DNA from: JAZQLP01 sp045629205
GTDB lineage: Bacteria > Bacillota > Clostridia > Oscillospirales > UBA644
Direction of reading: 5' to 3'
Length of the DNA: 11,830 nt
Assembly: GCA_045629205.1 (NCBI GenBank)
Contig: JAZQQT010000083.1
Span: 1-11,830 of the forward strand
The notes beneath the pieces were generated by a model. It saw only the letters and a list, made by a program, of their open reading frames with translations, did not search any database and had not been told where the DNA came from. A program made the position numbers and the translations under genes. Positions 1 through 6,918 of this stretch are shown in pieces. How positions within the stretch are numbered: the first letter of the stretch is position 1; every line of letters begins with the position of its first letter.

Positions 1-564
1 CAGACAAGAGAAGAAATAAAAAGAATACAAAAAGAAACCGGAATCACCACGATTTTCGTAACGCATGACCAGGAAGAAGCAATGAGTATTTCCGACCTTA
101 TAGTTGTTATGAAAAACGGTTTTTTACAGCAAAGCGGAAAACCACAGGAGGTTTACGATACGCCCGTTAATCTCTTTGTCGCGAAATTTCTCGGAACACC
201 GCCTATCAATGTTTTTAAGGGTAAAATTGCCGACGGAAATGTTTATATCGGAAATGATTGCGTAATGAAAATCAACGGTATATCAGACCGAGACGTATAT
301 GTAGGAATCAGACCTGAGGGATTTATCCCGAGCGAAAACGGTCGTTTGTCCTGCATTCTTGACGGTATCGAAGTAATGGGACGCGACATCAGCGTGGTTT
401 CAAAAAACGAATTCAGTGAAAACGTGACCATCCGATCGATTATAGATTCCGGTATGGTTATTGATACATCAAAGCAAACTATACACTATGAAATCAAGCC
501 GAACAAGATGCATATCTTCGACGCAAAAACAGAAGAAAAACTTGATTTTGAGGTCATTGAATGA
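1..564 (+). CDS. Carbohydrate ABC importer ATP-binding subunit, MalK/MsmX/UgpC type (5' end outside window)
   Basis: This is the C-terminal 187 residues of a nucleotide-binding subunit that powers sugar uptake on the cytoplasmic face of the membrane. The reading frame is open from base 1, so the Walker A, signature and Walker B motifs lie upstream of the window. What remains begins just before the switch-histidine segment TIFVTHDQEEAM (residues 17-28 of the visible part), the hallmark of the MalK subfamily. It continues with the usual 'GKPQEVYDTPVNLFVAKFLGTPPIN' type linker and a TOBE/MOBE-like regulatory domain carrying YVGIRPEGF. The stop codon overlaps the start of the FRG-domain gene (ATGA, 561-564), so the two are translationally coupled. 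It sits at the head of the visible operon with permeases and a binding protein, which fits a dedicated rather than shared ATPase. Substrate is not determinable. Confidence 0.93.
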   Translation, partial: QTREEIKRIQKETGITTIFVTHDQEEAMSISDLIVVMKNGFLQQSGKPQEVYDTPVNLFVAKFLGTPPINVFKGKIADGNVYIGNDCVMKINGISDRDVYVGIRPEGFIPSENGRLSCILDGIEVMGRDISVVSKNEFSENVTIRSIIDSGMVIDTSKQTIHYEIKPNKMHIFDAKTEEKLDFEVIE

Positions 565-1325
565 GCGCCGAAAAGATCTCGACTTACGGCGAATACAGCG
601 ATTTTCTGAACGGACGAGGTGATTTGTTTGCATTCAGAGGTCAGGCAAACGCAGATTTTATCCTTATCCCGTCGGGGCTGCGTGAAAACAACATCGCAAC
701 CGCAGACATCAAAATGTTCAGATTCGTTGACGAAATGAAAAAAATGTTCGGATTTGACGAGCTCACCTGTATTGAATTCGCGCAGCATTTCACTTTGCCG
801 ACGAGGATGCTTGATTTTTCGTATTCTTTCGATGTGGCACTGTTTTTTGCATGCTACCATCCGAGAGGAAAATATTACGACAAGGACGGCAAGGTTTTCA
901 TTTTTAACAGAAGCAAATACGAAAGAATGCTGACCGAAAAGAACAAACTTTCGAGCCAGGTCATCAGAAACAATAAATTTCTTTACGAGTGGCTGCAAAA
1001 ATATACCGACAGAGCATCAAACACCGAAATTGAAGGCGTTGATATGCCGATATTTATAGACGCAACGCAGCAGTTCGACAGACTGTATATGCAAAAAGGT
1101 ATGTTTCTTCTTTGGGGAAAAGACGATATACCTCTTGAACAGATTCTCGTTAACGAAGGCGGACACATTTCGGATTTTTCCGACACGGTTATTATTGACA
1201 AAGACTCAAAGAAAAAAATACTTGACGAACTTGCCGCTAAGAATATCTGCGAGGATACACTTTATATGAACGTATCAAAAATAAAATCACTGGTCGACAG
1301 CATAAAATATCAGGGAAGGAAATAA
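561..1325 (+). CDS. FRG domain-containing protein inside the sugar importer operon
   Basis: A 254-residue soluble protein with the FRG domain, named for its Phe-Arg-Gly signature. The signature is at F25-R26-G27-Q28, followed by the family's second block, AQHFTLPTRMLDFSYS (residues 74-89), then DVALFFACY (91-99), GKVFIFN (110-116), and a late 'DRLYMQKGMFLLW' block that matches the C-terminal conserved part. No signal peptide or membrane segment is seen. FRG proteins are widespread in bacteria, often in accessory or defence islands, and their biochemical activity is poorly defined. Here the start codon overlaps the ATPase stop by 4 bases and the next permease starts 7 bases after its stop, so it is a true operon member. 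Its role with the importer (regulator, sensor or passenger) is unknown. Domain call is confident; function is not. Confidence 0.88.
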   Translation: MSAEKISTYGEYSDFLNGRGDLFAFRGQANADFILIPSGLRENNIATADIKMFRFVDEMKKMFGFDELTCIEFAQHFTLPTRMLDFSYSFDVALFFACYHPRGKYYDKDGKVFIFNRSKYERMLTEKNKLSSQVIRNNKFLYEWLQKYTDRASNTEIEGVDMPIFIDATQQFDRLYMQKGMFLLWGKDDIPLEQILVNEGGHISDFSDTVIIDKDSKKKILDELAAKNICEDTLYMNVSKIKSLVDSIKYQGRK

Positions 1326-1332
1326 ACTGATT

Positions 1333-2223
1333 ATGGATAAAAAGAATAATAAAGCGTGGTTATATCTTCTGCCCGCAATAATTTTTCTCGGACTCTTTAT
1401 GGTTTATCCGCTCATTGACGTTTTTATTTATTCATTTGAAGAAAATTTCAATTTCGTTTCGCAGACATCTACCGGAATAGGATTTGAAAATTATTCATTT
1501 GTTCTTCGCGACCCTGATTTTCTTCAGGCACTTAAAAACACATTTATTATGGTAATAATTACAGTCCCGGTATCGACCGGACTTGCGTTGCTCATATCAC
1601 TCGGGCTGAGTTCAATCAAACCGCTGAGAAATCTTTTTCAGACAGTTTACTTTCTCCCCTATGTAACGAATACTCTTGCCGTCGGACTTGTATTTATGAT
1701 ACTTTTCAAAAAAACACCTTATTCCGACGGACTCGTAAATCTGCTGATCAACATTTTCGGCGGAGAATCGATTGATTTTATTGAGGGTCCATACTGGGCA
1801 AAGATGTTCGTGTTCTGTTTTTATATAATATGGGTGGTTTTGCCCTTCAAGATACTGATCCTTACAAGTGCTTTGGCATCTGTTAAAGAAGACTATTATA
1901 ACGCGGCGAAAATCGACGGAACCTCAAAATCAAGGATTTTCTGGCGGATCACGCTGCCGATGATTTCACCTATGATTTTCTATCTTGTAATAACCGGATT
2001 CATAGGAGCATTTAAATCTTACAGTGATGCCGTCGCCCTGTTCGGAACTGACCTTAACGCTGCCGAAATGAACACGATAGTCGGTTATGTTTACGATATG
2101 CTTTACGGCAACAGTGGCGGATATCCGTCTTACGCATCGGCTGCCGCGATAATTCTTTTTATCATTGTTCTTACGATTACATGTATCAATCTTATCATCA
2201 GCAAAAAGAATGTGCAATATTGA
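1333..2223 (+). CDS. Carbohydrate ABC importer permease, MalF/UgpA type
   Basis: A 296-residue integral membrane protein with about six hydrophobic helices (the first near residues 9-30, the last near 270-290). It carries the EAA loop that docks on the ATPase, EDYYNAAKIDGTSKSRIFWRITLP, residues 186-209, with the conserved Ala-Ala, Asp and Gly. Length and layout match the first permease of CUT1 family sugar importers, which pairs with the MalG-type subunit encoded next. The ATG at 1333 follows a GGAAGGA ribosome site at 1314-1320; the spacing is somewhat long. It lies 7 bases after the FRG gene and 11 bases before the second permease. Specific sugar cannot be told from the permease alone. Confidence 0.93.
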   Translation: MDKKNNKAWLYLLPAIIFLGLFMVYPLIDVFIYSFEENFNFVSQTSTGIGFENYSFVLRDPDFLQALKNTFIMVIITVPVSTGLALLISLGLSSIKPLRNLFQTVYFLPYVTNTLAVGLVFMILFKKTPYSDGLVNLLINIFGGESIDFIEGPYWAKMFVFCFYIIWVVLPFKILILTSALASVKEDYYNAAKIDGTSKSRIFWRITLPMISPMIFYLVITGFIGAFKSYSDAVALFGTDLNAAEMNTIVGYVYDMLYGNSGGYPSYASAAAIILFIIVLTITCINLIISKKNVQY

Positions 2224-2234
2224 CGGAGGAAGCA

Positions 2235-3110
2235 ATGAACAACAAACAAACATACGCTAACATAGAAAAGCAAGCAAAAGCTTCCGCGATTATCGGCAAA
2301 ACGGTTATTTACTTTTTTCTGACCGTCTGGGCGCTGATCGTTCTCTTCCCGTTTTATTGGATGATACTTACATCGATAAAAGAATACGGAGCTTATAACA
2401 GCGAATACATACCGAAATTCTTTACGCTTACCCCGACTATAGAGAACTACATTTCGGCTTTTACCGAAGTGCAGCTTGATAAATATTTTCTCAACACTCT
2501 TATTTTTACGCTTGCGACAACCGCAATAATGCTACTTGTAACCACACTGGCGGCATACGCGTTCGCACGAATGGACTTTAAAGGAAAGAATCTTGTATTT
2601 ACAGGATTTCTTGCGCTGATGATGATACCGAACGAACTCGTTATTATCACTAACTTCGTAACCGTAACAAGCTGGGGAATGAGGAACTCATTTGCGGGAC
2701 TTATCCTTCCGTCGGTAACGTCCGTATTTTATATCTATCTTCTTAAAGAAAACTTTGAACAGGTCCCCGATTCGCTTTACTATGCCGCTAAAGTTGACGG
2801 CACTTCCGATTTGAAATATCTGTTTAAAGTTCTTATTCCGATCTGCAAACCGACAATGGTAACCATCGTCATTCTGAAAATTATCGAATGCTGGAATTCA
2901 TACGTATGGCCGCGACTCATAACCGACGACGCAAACTATTTTCTTGTGTCAAACGGTATTCAGGAGTTGCGTGAAAACGGATTCGGAAGAGAAAACATTC
3001 CGGCAATGATGGCTGCGGTCGTTGTTATATCAGTTCCGCTTATAATACTATTTCTTTTATTCAGGAATAAAATCATGGAAGGCGTTTCGAGAGGAGGAAC
3101 AAAAGGATGA
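2235..3110 (+). CDS. Carbohydrate ABC importer permease, MalG/UgpE type
   Basis: A 291-residue membrane protein, the second transmembrane subunit of the CUT1-type importer. It has a first helix at about residues 22-46, a conserved 'LIVLFPFYWMILTSIK' entry region, and the EAA loop at residues 177-206 (VPDSLYYAAKVDGTSDLKYLFKVLIPICKP). I chose the ATG at 2235 because it follows a GGAGGA site at 2225-2230 and gives the normal family N terminus. The same frame is open further upstream to an ATG at 2181, but that would overlap the end of the first permease by 43 bases and add an unrelated 18-residue extension. Its last codons overlap the binding-protein gene (ATGA at 3107-3110), implying coupled translation. 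Confidence 0.93.
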   Translation: MNNKQTYANIEKQAKASAIIGKTVIYFFLTVWALIVLFPFYWMILTSIKEYGAYNSEYIPKFFTLTPTIENYISAFTEVQLDKYFLNTLIFTLATTAIMLLVTTLAAYAFARMDFKGKNLVFTGFLALMMIPNELVIITNFVTVTSWGMRNSFAGLILPSVTSVFYIYLLKENFEQVPDSLYYAAKVDGTSDLKYLFKVLIPICKPTMVTIVILKIIECWNSYVWPRLITDDANYFLVSNGIQELRENGFGRENIPAMMAAVVVISVPLIILFLLFRNKIMEGVSRGGTKG

Positions 3111-4564
3111 AAAAAATCATATCATTTGCTTTACTGCTGACACTTTGCGTATCATTAATAACCGGATGTCACGGGACGGTGAAAACATCAGGTTTTGAAG
3201 TTCCGGACGATTTTGACACCGAAAGACAATACGCAATAATGTTCTGGGCAAAAAACGACAGTAACGTTACTCAAAAAAATATTATACAAAAAGCCATATC
3301 GGATTTTGAGGCAATATATCCGAATATAACCGTTGAGATAAAATGGTATACGGATTATAAAACGATTTACAATGACGTTATAACAAATATCGCGACTCAG
3401 ACTACCCCGAATCTCTGTATAACCTATCCCGATCATGTTGCCACTTATCTTACGGGAAATAATACGGTCGTTTCGCTTGATACTCTGATAAACAATGAAA
3501 AATACGGTCTCGGAGGCAGTGAAGTTCTGTTTGACGCACCGACAAAAGAAGAAATAATTCCAAAGTTCCTTGAAGAATGTTCATTTGATGGAAGTTATTA
3601 CGCGATTCCTTTTGTCCGTTCATCGGAGGCATGTTATGTCAACATTAATATGGTCGAGGCACTCGGATATACTCTTCCGGACATACTGACATGGGATTTC
3701 ATTTGGGAAGTTTCGGAAAAAGCAATGGAAAAGAACGAAGACGGAACGTTTAAGCTGAACGGTCAAAACGTTTTGATTCCGTTCATCTATAAATCCACTG
3801 ATAATATGATGATCCAGATGCTCAAACAGAAAAACGGAGACTACTCCACTGCAAACGGAGATATTCTCATATTTAACGACACGACAAAATCCATACTGTC
3901 GGAAATTTATCCTCATGCAAAATCGGCGGCTTTCTCGACCTTTGCAAGAGACAGTTATCCCGGCAACTATTTTAATGCAGGACAATGTATTTTTGCAATA
4001 GATTCAACTGCAGGCGCGACATGGATAGGCTCACATGCACCGCAATCTGATATTCCAGAAGAAAATATACGGGAATTTGAGACGGCAGTATTGCCGGTTC
4101 CTCAATATGATACAGTCAATCCGCAAATGATTTCACAGGGACCGTCGCTTTGTATTTTCAACAAAGAGGATTCACAGGAGGTTCTTGCAACATGGCTGTT
4201 TGCTCAATACCTGCTGACAAACGAAACACAAATCGACTTTTCCACAACAGAAGGATACGTCCCCGTAACCTCAAAAGCACAGGAATCAGACGAATACAAG
4301 GATTATCTCTCCCGCAGAGGGGAAGACGCTGACCACTACGCCGTTAAAATCGATGCCGCAAAACTCGTCATCGATAACATCAATAACACCTTCGTAACCG
4401 AAGTGTTCAACGGTTCGGCTTCACTCAGACAAGCCGCCGGTCAAATGATCGAAGAAGTTCTCAAATATTCACGCAACAAGAAAAATCCGCCGGTTGATGA
4501 TGAATACTTTGACGAACTATATAAAAAAATGATCTCACGCTATAAATTACAGACAACGAAATAA
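3107..4564 (+). CDS. Extracellular solute-binding lipoprotein of the sugar ABC importer (family 1 type)
   Basis: A 485-residue surface-anchored receptor that should deliver its sugar to the two permeases. The N terminus is a lipoprotein signal peptide: two Lys, a hydrophobic core, and the lipobox LITGC with the lipidated Cys at position 21. The mature part opens with the 'IMFWAKNDSN...IIQKAISDFEAIYPNITVEIKWY' pattern typical of family 1 solute-binding proteins. It also has the late GQCIFAIDSTAGATW segment (about residues 290-310), equivalent to the family's hinge-region block. The ATG at 3107 has an AGGAGG site at 3092-3097. It is somewhat longer than many members (often 400-450 residues). 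It is the last intact gene of the operon. A uronate oligosaccharide or plant-derived glycan is possible given the nearby uxaC, but that is inference. Confidence 0.92.
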   Translation: MKKIISFALLLTLCVSLITGCHGTVKTSGFEVPDDFDTERQYAIMFWAKNDSNVTQKNIIQKAISDFEAIYPNITVEIKWYTDYKTIYNDVITNIATQTTPNLCITYPDHVATYLTGNNTVVSLDTLINNEKYGLGGSEVLFDAPTKEEIIPKFLEECSFDGSYYAIPFVRSSEACYVNINMVEALGYTLPDILTWDFIWEVSEKAMEKNEDGTFKLNGQNVLIPFIYKSTDNMMIQMLKQKNGDYSTANGDILIFNDTTKSILSEIYPHAKSAAFSTFARDSYPGNYFNAGQCIFAIDSTAGATWIGSHAPQSDIPEENIREFETAVLPVPQYDTVNPQMISQGPSLCIFNKEDSQEVLATWLFAQYLLTNETQIDFSTTEGYVPVTSKAQESDEYKDYLSRRGEDADHYAVKIDAAKLVIDNINNTFVTEVFNGSASLRQAAGQMIEEVLKYSRNKKNPPVDDEYFDELYKKMISRYKLQTTK

Positions 4565-4568
4565 ATAG

Positions 4569-4694
4569 CGTGACAGCGTAGAAGAAAGGTATCATGCCGA
4601 ATCCGCACTACTTCTTGTAACACTTTTTGTTATCCGAATTGCGATGGTCATAAACGAATTGATTACGATAATAAAAACGAAAAAAGAAGATTGA
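4569..4694 (+). pseudogene. Possible relic: C-terminal end of a membrane permease-like protein
   Basis: Between the importer operon and the next promoter (4565-4740) there is no intact gene. One frame is open for 41 codons from a TAG at 4566-4568 to a TGA at 4692-4694. It has no plausible start codon near its beginning. It reads as a charged stretch followed by SALLLVTLFVIRIAMVINEL and then a Lys-rich tail. One hydrophobic helix with a positively charged cytoplasmic tail resembles the last helix of several ABC-importer permeases. This resemblance is only in pattern, so it may equally be chance. I see no terminator hairpin between the binding-protein stop and 4740, so read-through into the next gene is possible. 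Confidence 0.3.
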
Positions 4695-4740
4695 ATATGT
4701 AATAAATATCGTCCTATTTTTCAAACAATTATTAAATGAC

Positions 4741-4769
4741 TTGATTTTTAACAAGTTTAGTTGTATTAT
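4741..4769 (+). promoter_or_regulatory. Sigma-70/sigma-A type promoter of the OB-fold lipoprotein gene
   Basis: TTGATT at 4741-4746 and TATTAT at 4764-4769 are separated by exactly 17 bases, close to the vegetative consensus. A start of transcription near 4775-4777 is predicted, about 40 bases upstream of the ATG. A small inverted repeat, ACTTG (4739-4743) with CAAGT (4752-4756), overlaps the -35 box and could be an operator half-site pair, but it is short. Confidence 0.75.
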
Positions 4770-4775
4770 GTTTTC

Positions 4776-4792
4776 GCAGAAAAAAATTCTGC
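4776..4792 (+). promoter_or_regulatory. Stem-loop at the predicted 5' end of the lipoprotein mRNA
   Basis: GCAGAA (4776-4781), a five-A loop, and TTCTGC (4787-4792) form a perfect 6-bp stem. It falls where the transcript from the 4741-4769 promoter should begin. A hairpin at the extreme 5' end protects mRNAs from decay in several bacteria, which fits the strong promoter, AAGGAG ribosome site and optimised-looking codons of this gene. The stabilising role is inferred. Confidence 0.5.
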
Positions 4793-4817
4793 ATATTACC
4801 GTTTAAGGAGAATAAAT

Positions 4818-5687
4818 ATGAAAAAATTAGCTTTATTTTTAGCTCTTGTTATGGTTATCGGTTGTTTTGTATTCGCAGGATGCAACAAGCCCGAAGACCC
4901 CAAAGATGATCCCAAGGATCCCGTAGTAAACCCGGACGATCCTACAAACCCGGATAAACCCACGGATCCTACAGATCCAGTTGAGCCAACAGATGATCCT
5001 GCTGTTAAATCAGAAGGCGTTATGACTTATGCAGAATTTGTTGCCGCAGAAATTGATTCCACTGTTACAATTGAAACTTACGTTCAGGGTAGCCAGGACT
5101 GGTGGGATAATGAAGGTGTCGGAATGGCAACATTCTATACACAGGATACCGAAGGCGCATATTTCATTTATAATATGCCCTGCTCCGAAGAGGATTTCAA
5201 CGCAATGGTTCCCGGAACAAAGCTTCTTGTAACCGGAACAAAATCCGAATGGGGCGGAGAAGTAGAAATCACAGATGCAACTTACGAAATCAAATCCGGT
5301 TCCTACATTGCCGAAGCAGTTGACGTTACCGCTCTTCTCGGTTCCGATGAGCTCATTAATTCTCAGAACAAAAAAGTATCCTTCAAAGGTATGACCGTAG
5401 CTGCTTCCACAGATGCTGACGGAAACGAAGTTGCATGGCTTTACAGACCTAACGGTGCCGGTTCCGAAGGAGACGACCTTTATTTTAATGTTTCTATTAA
5501 CGACACAACTTACACTTTCACCGTTGAATCTTATCTCTGCGGACCCGACACAGACGTTTACAAAGCAGTTAAAGAACTCAAAATCGGTGACGTTATCGAT
5601 CTTGAGGGATTCCTTTACTGGTATAACGGAATCAACCCCCATATCACTGCTGTGTCATACGTTGAAGAAGTTCCTTTCGTTGACTGA
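4818..5687 (+). CDS. Surface lipoprotein with Asp/Pro-rich spacer and two OB-fold-like domains
   Basis: A 289-residue secreted protein of unassigned function. The signal peptide ends in the lipobox VFAGC, with lipidated Cys22. Residues 24-61 are a low-complexity spacer rich in Asp-Pro, Lys-Pro and Thr-Pro, likely to hold the domains away from the wall. Two consecutive beta-rich segments follow (about 68-157 and 181-283). Each has the layout 'strand of the STVTIETYVQ / KKVSFKGMTV kind, acidic loop, YFIYN or LYFNVSIND strand, then PGTKLLVTGTKS or KIGDVIDLEGFL', as in OB-fold lipoproteins. The start is the ATG at 4818 with AAGGAG at 4805-4810; a TTG-initiated extension to 4761 would include the -10 box and is rejected. 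It has its own promoter and terminator. Codons such as CTT, GTT and TTC dominate, unlike its neighbours, suggesting high expression. Ligand unknown. Confidence 0.85.
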   Translation: MKKLALFLALVMVIGCFVFAGCNKPEDPKDDPKDPVVNPDDPTNPDKPTDPTDPVEPTDDPAVKSEGVMTYAEFVAAEIDSTVTIETYVQGSQDWWDNEGVGMATFYTQDTEGAYFIYNMPCSEEDFNAMVPGTKLLVTGTKSEWGGEVEITDATYEIKSGSYIAEAVDVTALLGSDELINSQNKKVSFKGMTVAASTDADGNEVAWLYRPNGAGSEGDDLYFNVSINDTTYTFTVESYLCGPDTDVYKAVKELKIGDVIDLEGFLYWYNGINPHITAVSYVEEVPFVD

Positions 5688-5706
5688 TAATCAAAAAATG
5701 TTTTTT

Positions 5707-5742
5707 CGGAGCGGAAAACCGCTCCGTATTTTTATTTCTTCT
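5707..5742 (+). terminator. Intrinsic terminator of the lipoprotein gene
   Basis: CGGAGCGG (5707-5714), loop AAAA, and CCGCTCCG (5719-5726) make a perfect 8-bp GC-rich stem, followed by a T-rich run (TATTTTTATTTCTT). It begins 20 bases after the TGA at 5685-5687. It separates the lipoprotein unit from the operon that starts at 5745. Confidence 0.92.
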
Positions 5743-5744
5743 TA

Positions 5745-5773
5745 TTGAATCTGAGAGCTAAATATGATATAAT
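5745..5773 (+). promoter_or_regulatory. Extended -10 promoter of the nucleotidase-kinase/uxaC operon
   Basis: TTGAAT at 5745-5750 and a perfect TATAAT at 5768-5773 are spaced by 17 bases, and the -10 is preceded by TGA at 5765-5767, giving an extended -10. It lies directly behind the preceding terminator. The ATG at 5800 has a GGAGG at 5789-5793. No clear palindromic operator is visible between promoter and start codon, so the operon may be expressed constitutively or controlled elsewhere. Confidence 0.82.
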
Positions 5774-5799
5774 AGTTAAAAACATATCGGAGGAAATAT

Positions 5800-6918
5800 A
5801 TGCGGAAATACAGATTACGAGTAGGGCTTGACGTAGATGATACTCTTTACGACTGCAACAGCTATGCGCTGTCGATAATCAACGCCCAAAATCCGCAAAA
5901 CGAACCGATAACTCTTAACGAAATAAAAGGCTGGGGCACAACAGGAAAAGGTTATGCAGAAAGAACAAAATTATATGCGGACCCGGAGTTTGTAAAAACA
6001 CAGCCTATTTTTAACGGCGCGCAAAAATTTGTAAAAGAGCTTTCCAAAATTGCCGACGTATTTTTCGTAACAGCCGTTCCTCCTCAGTGCATGACGGCAA
6101 GAGCCGAACGTCTTCGGTTAGACTTTCCGGAAATACCGCAGGAAAATATTATCATGGGGACCCGGAAGGACGTAATTTCCCTGGATATTCTTCTTGATGA
6201 CGGCGCCCATAACATATCGAATTCACGAGCGGCATACCCTGTTCTGTTCAGAAAACCGTGGAACGTTAATCTTTCGGGGCTGCTCTCTGTAAATTCCTAT
6301 GATGATTTCCTTCACTTCTGTAAAATGGTCAAAAGTTCGTTTGCAGAAACAACTCCGAATCTTTTAAAAGGCGGAGTTATCTGTCTTGTCGGGCCTACAG
6401 GTTCCGGAAAAAATGAAATTGCAAACATTCTGGAAAAAGACAAAAGATTTGCAAAAGCGAAAACGACAACGACACGCCCGAAAAATGAAGGTGAGTCAAA
6501 CGATGCCTACAGTTTTGTTAACGAAAATGATTTCTTATACGAAAAAGAACGGGGAGCTTTTCTCGAAACAACTGTTTACGGAGGTTATCATTTCGGGACA
6601 TCCCGGAATGAGATAGACAGAATCGTTAACGAAGGGAAATGCGCCGTCATGCCTATCGACATCTGCGGCGCGCTGACAATAAAAAATCATTATAAAACAA
6701 AAGCGATAACGGTTTTTCTCAACAGAGATAAAGACGAGGTTATTTCGGACATCATAGGACGAAACATACCGAATGACGACAAGGTAAAACGAATAGTCGC
6801 GCTTGATTACGAATACAGAAACAATGAGATCTGTGACACGGAAATATACGTTCACGGTAATTTGAACGACGTGGCTGATGAAATAATAAATTTAATATAC
6901 GGCAGGATAAAAAAATGA
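5800..6918 (+). CDS. Fusion of a 5'(3')-nucleotidase-like HAD domain and a guanylate-kinase-like domain
   Basis: A 372-residue cytoplasmic protein with two nucleotide-related halves. Residues 1-175 are HAD-fold of the NT5C (deoxyribonucleotidase) kind: GLDVDDT with nucleophile D11 and D13, Thr91 in FFVTAVP, Lys123 in GTRKD, and the acidic pair D133-D134 in ILLDDGAHN. Residues 190-372 match guanylate kinase: P-loop GPTGSGKN (198-205), TTTTRPKNEGE (222-232) equal to the GMP-binding TTRxPRxGE block, FLETTVYGGYHFGTSR (254-269), and PIDICGAL (285-292). Both halves keep nearly all expected catalytic residues, so both may act. The P-loop ends in Asn205 rather than the usual Ser/Thr. One half would remove and the other add a phosphate on nucleotides; the true substrates are unknown. 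First gene of an operon, its stop overlaps uxaC (ATGA, 6915-6918). Confidence 0.82.
   Translation: MRKYRLRVGLDVDDTLYDCNSYALSIINAQNPQNEPITLNEIKGWGTTGKGYAERTKLYADPEFVKTQPIFNGAQKFVKELSKIADVFFVTAVPPQCMTARAERLRLDFPEIPQENIIMGTRKDVISLDILLDDGAHNISNSRAAYPVLFRKPWNVNLSGLLSVNSYDDFLHFCKMVKSSFAETTPNLLKGGVICLVGPTGSGKNEIANILEKDKRFAKAKTTTTRPKNEGESNDAYSFVNENDFLYEKERGAFLETTVYGGYHFGTSRNEIDRIVNEGKCAVMPIDICGALTIKNHYKTKAITVFLNRDKDEVISDIIGRNIPNDDKVKRIVALDYEYRNNEICDTEIYVHGNLNDVADEIINLIYGRIKK

Noticed and set aside
486..998. A minus-strand open frame over the ATPase/FRG junction
   Set aside because: Both plus-strand proteins are recognised across this stretch and are translationally coupled.
2181..2234. Earlier ATG for the second permease
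   Set aside because: It would overlap the first permease by 43 bases and ignores the GGAGGA site directly ahead of ATG 2235.
4761..4817. N-terminal extension of the OB-fold lipoprotein starting from TTG at 4761
   Set aside because: It would include the -10 box and the 5' hairpin, lacks a ribosome site, and hides the normal lipoprotein signal that begins at ATG 4818.
4884..5000. Tandem DNA repeat or CRISPR-like array
   Set aside because: The repeated GATCC-type codons simply encode the Asp/Pro spacer; unit lengths vary and the reading frame is maintained.
5010..5642. A 210-codon open frame on the minus strand over the lipoprotein gene
   Set aside because: Cys/Phe-rich translation typical of antisense reading of Glu/Lys codons; the + strand gene has promoter, signal peptide and terminator.
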